Source of the DNA: Anaerolineae bacterium
Lineage (GTDB): Bacteria; Chloroflexota; Anaerolineae; Promineifilales; Promineifilaceae
Assembly: GCA_028284105.1 (NCBI GenBank)
Contig: JANQSK010000978.1
Location: 1 to 6,345 of the forward strand
Length of the DNA stretch: 6,345 bases
Direction: 5' to 3'
The position numbers and the translations under genes were made by a program. Under the pieces are notes generated by a model. It did no database searches and was not told the DNA's origin. It saw only the letters and a program-made list of their open reading frames with translations. Position 1 is the first letter of the stretch. Every line of letters starts with the position of its first letter. Positions 1-5,469 of the stretch are shown here, in pieces.

Positions 1-413
1 ATGCCGTCACGGTACAGCCGTGTCTGACGTGGAAATCGCGTGTGGTTTACTTCAAAGTGGTTCAGCCAAATCATCCGGTTAGCTATGGCTCCACGTGGCA
101 AAGCGACCACATGGTGCGCGTGGTGACACTGCCTGTTGGATATGGAGACGGTTATTTTCGAGGCATGTCTGGGCAAGCTGAGGTTATCATTCGCGGCAAA
201 AGATATCCTGTAGTGGGTCGCATTTGCATGGACCAAATGATGGTTAATATCGAATGGGAGACGGCTTATAACAATGATGAGGTCATTTTGATGGGGCAAT
301 CGGATGAGTTAACGATTCGAGCAGAAGAGATGGCCGAATGGGCAGGAACCATTCCCTACGAGATTTTAACAAACATCAATACGCGAGTGCCAAGACGATA
401 CTTTATTGAGTAA
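1..413 (+). CDS. alr: Alanine racemase, C-terminal part (5' end outside window)
   Basis: This is the last 136 codons of a PLP-dependent alanine racemase, which interconverts L- and D-alanine in the cytoplasm to supply peptidoglycan precursors. The frame is already open at base 3 and runs to TAA at 411-413; the GTG at 42 is internal because the preceding codons (QPCLTWKSRV) fit the family. The fragment is the C-terminal beta domain. It shows the VSYGSTW motif, whose Tyr (bases 84-86) matches the catalytic base acting on L-alanine (Tyr265 in the Geobacillus enzyme). It also has LPVGYGDGYFR, the signature GRICMDQMMVN that lines the active-site entrance, and a closing IPYEILTNINTRVPRRYF block. 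All expected C-terminal motifs are intact, so the protein should be functional if the missing N-terminal PLP barrel is. It converges with the hydrolase gene downstream across 29 bp. A paralogous amino-acid racemase of the same fold cannot be excluded. Confidence 0.93.
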   Translation, partial: AVTVQPCLTWKSRVVYFKVVQPNHPVSYGSTWQSDHMVRVVTLPVGYGDGYFRGMSGQAEVIIRGKRYPVVGRICMDQMMVNIEWETAYNNDEVILMGQSDELTIRAEEMAEWAGTIPYEILTNINTRVPRRYFIE

Positions 414-442
414 GCAGTCTTCTTGAGAAATTTGCATATCCC

Positions 443-1360
443 CTAAATTCGCCCTCCCACATTCAACACACCAGACTTTTCTTCTAGCACAGACAACACA
501 TGTTTACGCAACAGTTTGCCCGGCCAAATGGTGCTCAAGTGGCCACGGGGGATCGTTTTAAACGGCCGTTCTGCGTAAATATCTACATGGCTCTCAAATC
601 GGAAGAATCCATCAAATTCACCCAATAAAGGAAACATCTTTTTTGAACCAACCCGATCAAAATAGGGGGTGAAATCCAGCAATTCATAAATTCGAGCATC
701 CGGTACCGTAACTTCCCGCTCAAACAGCTCGGCACTTTCAACCAACACACGCGCTAAATTCGGAGAAGACATCATCGGCACAACAAACGCCATATCTTGA
801 AAAATTCCCTCATAAAGCGATGCGGTCAACCCACCCCAGCTCAAACCAACCAAAATGGTTTCAGATGCTCCTTCAAGCTCAAATCGTCGTTTCATCACCT
901 CAATCATGCGTAATGAGCCTGCAAAGAGTTGATACATACGGTCAACTGTAGCCCAGCCTTTTAAGATAGGATCAACTAAATTGTCATGAAATGGGGCTTG
1001 AATGCACACCAAGTGGAATTGATTTAAGTGAGCAAAAATTCGACGCCACGATGAGGTATAAGGGTATTCATTGAGCCCGTGATGATAGATAATAAGAGGT
1101 GCATTTGGTGTTTGAGCTCGACGAACAGAAACGCGCGTTTCAAGTGTCTCATTCAGACTGTTGAGCCAAATTGGATGTTCACCATTTGTCGTGAGGTTGT
1201 TAACGGCCGTTGCTTTTACATTAATCTGAGTGTGCGACAGAACCTCATCAAAGCTTAAACAACGATACGCGCTTTGTTCAAGTGTTTCAGGAATCCGCAA
1301 ATTTAAGTTATATAAAACCAATTCATCGATTTTACGGAATAACCGACCTCGTAAATTCAT
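443..1360 (-). CDS. Alpha/beta-hydrolase family protein, 305 aa
   Basis: This is a probable cytoplasmic serine hydrolase of the alpha/beta-hydrolase fold; the substrate is unknown. The central and C-terminal parts carry the expected catalytic layout. An HHGLNEYPY segment (residues 93-101) follows a hydrophobic strand and looks like the oxyanion-hole loop. GLSWGG (172-177) is the nucleophile elbow with Ser174. GEFDGFFRF (247-255) offers Asp250 as the acid, and RGHLS (272-276) offers His274. The first 85 residues are less typical and may form an N-terminal cap or extra strands. There is no signal peptide or membrane segment. I chose the ATG at 1360 over an in-frame TTG 15 nt upstream, because GGAG sits 5 nt before the ATG and the TTG would lie upstream of that site. 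The gene stands alone on this strand, converging with alr. It contains two ACGGCCGT palindromes. It could be an esterase, a lipase or a peptidase-like hydrolase. Confidence 0.83.
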   Translation of the reverse strand: MNLRGRLFRKIDELVLYNLNLRIPETLEQSAYRCLSFDEVLSHTQINVKATAVNNLTTNGEHPIWLNSLNETLETRVSVRRAQTPNAPLIIYHHGLNEYPYTSSWRRIFAHLNQFHLVCIQAPFHDNLVDPILKGWATVDRMYQLFAGSLRMIEVMKRRFELEGASETILVGLSWGGLTASLYEGIFQDMAFVVPMMSSPNLARVLVESAELFEREVTVPDARIYELLDFTPYFDRVGSKKMFPLLGEFDGFFRFESHVDIYAERPFKTIPRGHLSTIWPGKLLRKHVLSVLEEKSGVLNVGGRI

Positions 1361-1365
1361 AACGA

Positions 1366-1369
1366 CTCC
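1366..1369 (-). promoter_or_regulatory. Shine-Dalgarno of the alpha/beta-hydrolase gene
   Basis: On the minus strand the bases read TGGAGTCGTTATG, giving a GGAG core 5 nt before the ATG at 1360. This decides the start against the TTG at 1375. It also shows that this genome uses Shine-Dalgarno initiation for some genes, in contrast with the genes starting at 2488 and 4978. Confidence 0.7.
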
Positions 1370-1404
1370 AATCAATAATTTTTCAACAATGAGGTGTTCA
1401 CTTT

Positions 1405-1500
1405 GCCTATGTGATTTTCACTAGCTATTTTGAAATAGCATCATTTAAAAATGTGAATTTTAAACGATGACAACCACAAAGCATCCTAAAATGCATAGGC
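1405..1500. repeat. Nested inverted repeats (possible structured leader)
   Basis: Three inverted repeats are nested here. The outer arms are GCCTATG (1405-1411) and CATAGGC (1494-1500). Inside lies a perfect 7-bp stem GCTATTT/AAATAGC (1424-1430 and 1433-1439, 2-nt centre). It is followed directly by a 12-bp stem, 1439-1450 against 1458-1469, with a 7-nt loop and one imperfect pair. That imperfect pair is A-C in + strand RNA but a U-G wobble in - strand RNA, so folding is slightly better on the minus strand, the 5' side of the hydrolase gene. GTGATTTTCAC (1411-1421) is a further short inverted repeat. No U-tract follows, so an intrinsic terminator is unlikely. Candidates are a structured 5' UTR, a protein-binding site or a decayed hairpin element. 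Confidence 0.4.
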
Positions 1501-1593
1501 TCAATTTGTATTTTCACATACACGGCTAGAATAAGAATATTAAACGAATTCTAACTGCCGTTCTATCTTTCCTCCTGTGTAAATTCAGATTAA

Positions 1594-1618
1594 TATAATA
1601 GTTAATTGGTACTAATTA
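1594..1618 (+). promoter_or_regulatory. TATAAT box with adjacent operator-like palindrome
   Basis: A perfect TATAAT (1594-1599) is followed after three bases by the 16-bp palindrome TAATTGGTACTAATTA (1603-1618), in which seven of the eight pairs match. A palindrome over the transcription start would suit a repressor operator. No good -35 hexamer lies 16-18 bp upstream on +, and the AT-rich context makes a chance TATAAT quite possible. If active it would give the DUF1990 gene a leader of about 160 nt. Confidence 0.27.
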
Positions 1619-1765
1619 CACCGCCACTCCACTGAAAAACAGGACTTTAATGTAAACTTATTGAGGAGAGATTGCAGTTCATTTTTATAAGTTGCCAGCG
1701 TATCCTTGTACATGTATCGGATTCAATCTAATAGCTAATAACAATCGGTCAAAGAGAACGAAACC

Positions 1766-2392
1766 ATGATCAATAACATTCTCACAACAGCGAAACTCAA
1801 TTGGTTCAACGATGGTTGTTGCGATGTGATTTATCTGGACTTGTGGGATAAAGCATCTTTAAATTTTCACCCCGATCTACCCAACGATAATAGTTGGCAC
1901 TATGATCATTATGAACATGTGATTGGCCATGATAGCTCTGGGCAGCTTTTTCAGGCCGCGGCTAATTTCCTTCTAAACTACCAGTTTTACCCTACCTCAC
2001 TGATTAGCCCAACAAGCGACTTTAGCCTTAATGAACGACGGGCTCGCCTTGGCGATCGAATAGTTCAGCGTATTCACATTTTTCAGCTCTTTGGATTGCC
2101 CGTTCTTGATGTGGTCACAATGACAGAAGTCACCCACTTATTGGATTCACCGCGTCAAGCCACTTTTGGATACACCACTGTTGACACCCATGTTGAGCAA
2201 GGGGAGTGGATCGCCTCTGTCGAATGGCAAAATGATGATACAGTGACACTCTCCGTAAATGCTGTTTCTCGTCCCGTGCGTTCAGAACCCAAACGTAACT
2301 ATGGGTATATGCGTTCTCTCCAAAAGTTTGCCCACCAGCAGGGCATTGACTTCTATTTGAATAATGTCAAAACGGCCGTTATAAACAAATAA
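1766..2392 (+). CDS. DUF1990 (UPF0548) family protein, 208 aa
   Basis: This is a soluble protein of unknown function with the pattern of the DUF1990/UPF0548 family. A mid-N-terminal GHDSSGQLFQAAANFLLNY block (54-72) matches the family's G-x-x-x-x-F-x-x-A-x-x-x-L element. The C-terminal half carries FGYTTVDTHVEQGEW (134-148), equivalent to the family's F-x-Y-G-T-x-x-x-H-x-x-x-G-E core, then a strand ending in the SRP triplet (168-170) and a terminal helix with a closing Q/F-rich stretch. The length is close to that usual for the family. No signal peptide or membrane segment is visible. The ATG at 1766 is the only convincing start; a weak purine-rich AAAGAGA lies about 8-15 nt upstream. The gene follows an unusually long spacer and is not clearly in an operon with xth, which has its own promoter. 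Its last codons contain an ACGGCCGT palindrome. The family call comes from recalled motifs, not a search. Confidence 0.75.
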   Translation: MINNILTTAKLNWFNDGCCDVIYLDLWDKASLNFHPDLPNDNSWHYDHYEHVIGHDSSGQLFQAAANFLLNYQFYPTSLISPTSDFSLNERRARLGDRIVQRIHIFQLFGLPVLDVVTMTEVTHLLDSPRQATFGYTTVDTHVEQGEWIASVEWQNDDTVTLSVNAVSRPVRSEPKRNYGYMRSLQKFAHQQGIDFYLNNVKTAVINK

Positions 2393-2451
2393 TCCTTTCC
2401 CAATCATAAAGACGAATAAGACAATTGTTAGCTAGCTGTTAGCCTATCAGT

Positions 2452-2481
2452 TTGTCTCTTTTTTATCCCCTCCGCTACAAT
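2452..2481 (+). promoter_or_regulatory. Promoter of xth giving a probable leaderless mRNA
   Basis: TTGTCT (2452-2457, -35, four of six consensus bases) and TACAAT (2476-2481, -10) are separated by 18 bp. The -10 ends exactly 6 nt before the ATG at 2488, so transcription should begin on or next to the A of the start codon. The bases between are pyrimidine-rich and contain no Shine-Dalgarno. The same TACAAT-N6-ATG arrangement occurs at 4966-4980. Confidence 0.6.
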
Positions 2482-2487
2482 CCATCT

Positions 2488-3255
2488 ATGCAAACATTCT
2501 ACTCATGGAACGTCAACGGCATTCGTGCCGCACAGAGAAAAGGGTTTTTAACCTGGCTGCATCAAGCACAGCCCGACATTCTTGGTATTCAAGAAACAAA
2601 GTGTCATCCTGACCAACTGGATGAGGCGTTACGCCAACCTGAAGGCTATCACACGTACTGGGCGTGGGCTGAAAAGAAAGGGTACAGTGGCGTAGCCCTT
2701 TACACCAAAGAAGAGCCTATTTCTGTTCAAATCGGATTGGGTTTGGAAGAGTTTGATCGCGAAGGACGAACAATTGTGGCTGATTACGGCCGTTTCACCT
2801 TCATCACTGCTTACTTCCCCAACGGCAGCCGTGACCACAAGCGCGTCCCGTATAAAATGGCCTACAAAGCGGCATTCCTTGAATTTTGCAATGAGCTACG
2901 GGCCCAAAACAAGCCCGTCATCTTTTGTGGAGACGTCAATACAGCTCACCATGAAATCGATCTTGCCCGCCCAAAGCAAAACAAGAAAACAACGGGTTTT
3001 CTCGCTGAAGAACGCGTCTGGCTTGATGAAATAACGAATCAAGGCTATGTCGATACGTTCCGCCATCAGCATCCTGAACAAACGGGCGCCTACACGTGGT
3101 GGTCTTATATCGGCCAAGCCCGCTCTCGAAATGTGGGCTGGCGTATCGATTATTTCTTTTCAACGGATGATTTTATAGAGAATATTGTAAATACGGCCGT
3201 TCATCCTGAAATTCACGGCTCTGATCATTGCCCGGTCAGTTTGACTATTCGTTAA
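2488..3255 (+). CDS. xth: Exodeoxyribonuclease III / AP endonuclease, 255 aa
   Basis: This Mg-dependent exonuclease III family enzyme should cleave DNA 5' of abasic sites and remove 3' blocking groups in base-excision repair. The full endonuclease/exonuclease/phosphatase fold is readable: SWNVNGIRA near the N-terminus (Asn8), GIQETKC with the metal-binding Glu36, YSGVALY (66-72), ITAYFPNG (106-113), CGDVNTAH with Asp149 and Asn151, WRIDYFF with Asp221, and the closing GSDHCPV with the Asp246-His247 pair. All the usual catalytic residues are present and the length is normal. The ATG at 2488 is the start: it places SWNVNG at the family's usual position, whereas an in-frame TTG at 2452 lies inside the promoter and would add an unconserved 12-residue tail. 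No Shine-Dalgarno precedes the ATG. The gene converges with folK across 18 bp and holds two ACGGCCGT copies. It resembles the ExoA/XthA group, not a DNase I-like relative. Confidence 0.94.
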   Translation: MQTFYSWNVNGIRAAQRKGFLTWLHQAQPDILGIQETKCHPDQLDEALRQPEGYHTYWAWAEKKGYSGVALYTKEEPISVQIGLGLEEFDREGRTIVADYGRFTFITAYFPNGSRDHKRVPYKMAYKAAFLEFCNELRAQNKPVIFCGDVNTAHHEIDLARPKQNKKTTGFLAEERVWLDEITNQGYVDTFRHQHPEQTGAYTWWSYIGQARSRNVGWRIDYFFSTDDFIENIVNTAVHPEIHGSDHCPVSLTIR

Positions 3256-3273
3256 GCGTTTTACCTAGCCTAC

Positions 3274-4392
3274 TTATTGGGTTAGAAGTGTTTCTCGCGC
3301 TGCCACCATCCAGGGATGTACGACACGAAGTTTATCTCGCATTCCCCATAAATAATTGATGTAAACCAACGAGGCGGCTTCAATAGATTGGTCTAACGCT
3401 TTGAGAAGTTCATCTAGATAAGGTGGTGTCCCTGACTGATCCCAAGAGATTTTGTCTGCTAGAAAAACAATTTGGTCAGTCAATGTAAATTCTGCTTTCA
3501 AGGTCGTGTGACACCCTATGGCGCTTAAAACATCGGGCTCATGAATATGAAAAACCTCTCGGGCAAAAACAACTGATAGCTTTTGATGCGTAATCATGGG
3601 AAAAGAGATTTCTTCAGGAAGCAAGTCAATTCCAAGCTGTTGAGCTAATGTGACCCGATCCGCATTGGGTACCACACCACTAATATCGTGCAGCAATGCA
3701 CCCTGTACACAATGCTCAACATTAGCCCCAAATCGCTCCGCCAATTCGGCCGCCTTTTCAGCCACGTTTTTCACATGATGATAGATGTGTTGGCAGTCAT
3801 GTTGAAAAAACAGCTGCTCTACGTCCGATTCTAAATTACCAGTTGCATTAAATTCGCTTACATAGGGAGCAAGCGGCGCATAGGTCATCCAAATGACAGG
3901 CTTCCCCTCTTGAAATGAGTCTTGGTAGAGTCGGTCCGTTAGCTCTTTAAGAGGCTCATCTGTTAGGGGATGCCGACCTTCGGGCACCAAATCAGTGACG
4001 GGCAGAGCGACGTGCACAAATCGGGCTAAATCTTTGTCCGGAATTTGCCGCATACGGCCGTCTAGGCCAGCATACTCCCGAACCTCATCATTAAACAAAA
4101 TAATATCGGCATCGATGGTTCGCGGCGCATTGGGGTCGGCTTGACGGACCCGCTTCAATTCTTGCTCTACCTTTTCAATGATCTCTGCCTTAATGTGCTC
4201 TGGTGAAAGGTCTGTTTCGATCAGAACGGCCGTATTCCAAAAGTTTGGCTGATCAAGCAATCCAACGGGGATGGTCTCGTAAATAGGCGCAACGGCCGTT
4301 ACTTGACACATCTCCCGAAAAAGTTTAATCGCTGCAGGCAGATTACGTTCTTTTTCAATATTTGAGCCAAGCGCGATAACAACTTGATTCAT
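3274..4392 (-). CDS. folK: FolK fused to YqeK-like HD phosphohydrolase, 372 aa
   Basis: The N-terminal 150 or so residues are 6-hydroxymethyl-7,8-dihydropterin pyrophosphokinase (HPPK), which transfers pyrophosphate from ATP to the pterin before dihydropteroate synthase. Visible motifs are IALGSN (6-11), PIYETIPVGLLDQPNFWN (36-53, pterin side), PRTIDADIILF (90-100) with Mg-binding Asp94 and Asp96, and an ARFVHVALPVTDLVP block (123-137). After a linker (about 150-195) comes an HD domain like YqeK, the symmetrical Ap4A hydrolase family: HHVKNV (205-210), LLHD (233-236), His269, IGCHTT (292-297) and LADKI (311-315) supply the His/Asp metal ligands. HPPK alone is about 160 residues, so this is a genuine fusion in one uninterrupted frame. 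AGAGGG lies 11 nt before the ATG, inside a small hairpin. folB lies 45 bp upstream and is probably co-transcribed. Three ACGGCCGT copies lie in the HPPK half. The HD substrate is unproven: Ap4A, or a pterin phosphate. Confidence 0.88.
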   Translation of the reverse strand: MNQVVIALGSNIEKERNLPAAIKLFREMCQVTAVAPIYETIPVGLLDQPNFWNTAVLIETDLSPEHIKAEIIEKVEQELKRVRQADPNAPRTIDADIILFNDEVREYAGLDGRMRQIPDKDLARFVHVALPVTDLVPEGRHPLTDEPLKELTDRLYQDSFQEGKPVIWMTYAPLAPYVSEFNATGNLESDVEQLFFQHDCQHIYHHVKNVAEKAAELAERFGANVEHCVQGALLHDISGVVPNADRVTLAQQLGIDLLPEEISFPMITHQKLSVVFAREVFHIHEPDVLSAIGCHTTLKAEFTLTDQIVFLADKISWDQSGTPPYLDELLKALDQSIEAASLVYINYLWGMRDKLRVVHPWMVAARETLLTQ

Positions 4393-4403
4393 TGGCTTAA
4401 TGA

Positions 4404-4417
4404 CCCTCTACGAGAGG
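4404..4417 (-). promoter_or_regulatory. Small hairpin covering the folK Shine-Dalgarno
   Basis: On the minus strand CCTCT-CGT-AGAGG forms a 5-bp stem (4413-4417 with 4405-4409) and a 3-nt loop; its 3' arm is most of the AGAGGG ribosome-binding site of folK, which continues to 4404. This could lower or couple translation to that of folB upstream. The stem is short, and folB translation ends only about 20 nt before it, so the effect may be slight. Confidence 0.3.
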
Positions 4418-4437
4418 TAATGAGAATGCAAACAGCA

Positions 4438-4800
4438 TTATTCAAAATCCTCACGGGTTCGCACAATTTCGATACCGACTGACTCTGCAAAACGTAAAGC
4501 ACCTGGTTTTTCTACGCGAACCTGCACCTTCGAAACACCAAAGTCAATAATGATTATTCGTGCAATATCCGTCACCAGTTTTTCAACCAAATAGTCAGAA
4601 GAGTCTTCTACGTGTTGAATAATCTTTTTCGTGATTGATTTATAATCCACAGCATCTTCAATATTATCGGACTGTGCCGCCTTCCGAATATCTGCGTCTA
4701 TAACCAAATTAATTAAGATATCTTGTTTCTTTACCCGTTCATCTGGATTAATGCCAATAATCCCCCGAAGCAATAAATCCCGAACAATAATTTTATCCAT
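4438..4800 (-). CDS. folB: Dihydroneopterin aldolase, 120 aa
   Basis: FolB converts 7,8-dihydroneopterin to 6-hydroxymethyl-7,8-dihydropterin and glycolaldehyde, the step directly before HPPK. The protein has the normal single-domain length of about 120 residues. Expected features are the opening DKIIVRDLLLRGIIGI strand, GINPDERVKKQDI (16-28) with Glu21, AVDYKSI (50-56) with catalytic Tyr53, VEKLVTDIA (72-80) with the pterin-anchoring Glu73, and VRVEKPGAL (94-102) with catalytic Lys98. The family forms a homo-octamer of stacked tetrameric rings. The ATG at 4800 is preceded by AGGAG at 4811-4815 (10-nt spacing), the best Shine-Dalgarno in the window. folB is the first gene of the unit, with folK-HD 45 bp downstream. 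A dihydroneopterin triphosphate epimerase (FolX) has the same fold, but the operon with folK favours FolB. Confidence 0.94.
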   Translation of the reverse strand: MDKIIVRDLLLRGIIGINPDERVKKQDILINLVIDADIRKAAQSDNIEDAVDYKSITKKIIQHVEDSSDYLVEKLVTDIARIIIIDFGVSKVQVRVEKPGALRFAESVGIEIVRTREDFE

Positions 4801-4826
4801 TTCAGTGTGTCTCCTGTTTTTTTATG

Positions 4827-4832
4827 ATTATA
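4827..4832 (-). promoter_or_regulatory. Probable -10 box of the folB-folK operon
   Basis: A perfect TATAAT reads on the minus strand here, 26 nt before the folB ATG, giving a leader of about 20 nt that contains the AGGAG site at 4811-4815. No good -35 is seen at 16-18 bp (TCTCAT at best); TTTACA lies only 7 bp upstream. The call therefore rests on the -10 box and its position. Confidence 0.45.
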
Positions 4833-4942
4833 CTCAAACTGTAAAAAGTAATGAGAGCTAGGGATGAGTGATTAGTGAGAACCACCCCAATCAGACCCAA
4901 AACGAAACAGGAGTGGCTTTAATTTCCCCTATTTTCCACCTC

Positions 4943-4971
4943 TTCACGCTTCTCTGTTCTCGCGTTACAAT
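4943..4971 (+). promoter_or_regulatory. Promoter of the small membrane protein gene, probably leaderless
   Basis: TTCACG (4943-4948, four of six -35 bases) and TACAAT (4966-4971) are 17 bp apart. The ATG at 4978 begins exactly 6 nt after the -10 box, so +1 should fall on the start codon. The 6-nt gap CTCCTC is pyrimidine-only and cannot act as a Shine-Dalgarno. The layout matches the promoter before 2488. Confidence 0.57.
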
Positions 4972-4977
4972 CTCCTC

Positions 4978-5382
4978 ATGCCCACCCAGTCCATTAAAAA
5001 AGCACCTTTTATCGTAACTCTCCTCAAGGTTGAGGTGTTTCTCATAGGAGGATGGCAACTGTTGAGAGGGATTTTGCTTTGGCAGCAGGCTGACCTTTTA
5101 GAACCATTTGATGTGCTCATTAATTTACGATTACTTGGGACAGGTGCCTTGATTTGGAGTGGTGTGTTTTTGTTAACTGCCGTTACAGCCCAACGAAACA
5201 GATTCACTCTTCTCAATCAGACACCTCTATTCATCTTGTTCTTTGCGCTCTATTCAGCCATTATCCAGTGGGTCGTTAATCAAGATTTAAAAAGTGCACC
5301 TTATTGGATTTCAACCATTGCTCTATACATTTTGCTTGTTAGCCTCAATTTTTGGCTCAAATCACTCATGAAGGAGAGATAA
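4978..5382 (+). CDS. Small four-helix membrane protein of unknown function, 134 aa
   Basis: I do not recognise this protein. It is hydrophobic, with four probable transmembrane helices at about residues 11-35, 50-71, 81-100 and 108-127, joined by short polar loops (QQADLLEPFD at 36-45; AQRNRF at 71-76; NQDLKS at 101-106). A short basic N-terminus (KK at 7-8) and a basic C-terminal tail (KSLMKER) suggest both ends face the cytoplasm. There are no cysteines or histidines that would suggest metal or haem binding. It is divergent from folB, and its own promoter places the transcription start at the ATG, so folate genes and this gene need not be co-regulated. The continuous frame, membrane topology and promoter support a real gene. 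It contains one single-mismatch palindrome (ACTGCCGT at 5176-5183). Confidence 0.7.
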   Translation: MPTQSIKKAPFIVTLLKVEVFLIGGWQLLRGILLWQQADLLEPFDVLINLRLLGTGALIWSGVFLLTAVTAQRNRFTLLNQTPLFILFFALYSAIIQWVVNQDLKSAPYWISTIALYILLVSLNFWLKSLMKER

Positions 5383-5455
5383 AAAGGTAGAAGGCAAAAG
5401 GTAGAAGGCAGAAAGTGACCAACACACTTCATCTTTCATCCTTCACCCTTCATCC
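5383..5455. repeat. Heptameric purine/pyrimidine repeat cluster in inverted arrangement
   Basis: Just after the membrane-protein stop, AAAGGTAGAAGGCA occurs twice in perfect tandem (5383-5396 and 5397-5410); each copy is itself two related heptads (AAGGTAG and AAGGCAR). After about 17 bp, the opposite strand type appears as four heptads: TTCATCT, TTCATCC, TTCACCC, TTCATCC (5428-5455). Their complement, AAGGATG-like, resembles the purine heptads, so the two blocks form an imperfect inverted repeat able to pair over most of their length. This recalls the short tandemly repeated heptamers described between genes of filamentous cyanobacteria. It fills most of the spacer before the carboxylase gene and may overlap that gene's promoter. 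Confidence 0.7.
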
Positions 5456-5457
5456 TT

Positions 5458-5463
5458 TCAAAT
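5458..5463 (+). promoter_or_regulatory. Possible -10 box of the carboxylase gene
   Basis: TCAAAT lies exactly 6 nt before the ATG at 5470, the same spacing as the TACAAT boxes before 2488 and 4978. There is no Shine-Dalgarno in the gap (AAGTTT). The position 17 bp upstream is a repeat heptad (TTCATC, 5435-5440), a poor -35. The match is weak alone and rests mainly on shared geometry. Confidence 0.28.
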
Positions 5464-5469
5464 AAGTTT

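Larger units (their letters stand above)
1361..1765. other. AT-rich intergenic region between divergent genes
   Basis: This 405-bp stretch separates the hydrolase (-) from the DUF1990 gene (+). I find no credible protein-coding ORF in it; the open frame overlapping its left edge on + is an antisense shadow of the hydrolase. It holds a cluster of inverted repeats (1405-1500), a TATAAT-like box followed by a 16-bp palindrome (1594-1618), and one single-mismatch copy of the local palindrome (ACTGCCGT at 1554-1561). Possible but weak + promoters for the DUF1990 gene are TTGAGG (1661-1666) with TATAAG (1686-1691), spacer 19, and TTGTAC (1706-1711) with TCTAAT (1727-1732), spacer 15. No convincing promoter for the hydrolase was found. 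The region is long for a genome whose other spacers here are about 20-180 bp. Confidence 0.6.

Noticed and set aside
42..44. GTG at 42 as the start of a short independent protein
   Set aside because: The upstream codons from base 3 are in frame and encode alanine racemase sequence that flows into this region, so the GTG is internal to a gene cut by the window edge.
414..442. Terminator between the convergent alr and hydrolase genes
   Set aside because: Only a 4-bp palindrome (TTCT-TG-AGAA) is visible and there is no GC-rich stem with a T-run.
1361..1375. TTG at 1375 as the start of the hydrolase
   Set aside because: The GGAG site lies downstream of that TTG and is correctly spaced for the ATG at 1360.
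1230..1424. 64-residue open frame on + overlapping the hydrolase 5' end
   Set aside because: It is antisense to most of its length with a real gene, has low-quality composition and no ribosome-binding site.
1663..1731. GAGGAGAG followed by TTG, a possible 19-codon leader peptide
   Set aside because: The spacing between the purine run and TTG is only about 1 nt and the peptide has no attenuator-like run of repeated codons.
2426..2445. GTTAGC repeated either side of TAGCT
   Set aside because: Two short copies and a small AGCTAGCT palindrome in AT-rich spacer DNA are within chance and lack a terminator T-run at the right place.
2452..2487. TTG at 2452 as the start of xth
   Set aside because: It lies in the promoter and would add 12 residues not typical of exonuclease III; the ATG at 2488 places SWNVNG correctly.
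3256..3273. Bidirectional terminator between xth and folK-HD
   Set aside because: The 18-bp gap has no stable inverted repeat; a CTAGCC/GGGTTAG similarity is imperfect and extends into coding sequence.
3747..3752. CGGCCG in the HD domain coding region as a tenth palindrome copy
   Set aside because: Its flanks are T and C, so it is not the ACGGCCGT octamer and was not counted.
4851..4880. Heptad-like TGAGTGA/TTAGTGA stretch between folB and the membrane gene
   Set aside because: Only two units resemble each other and they do not match the heptads at 5383-5455 well enough to call an array.
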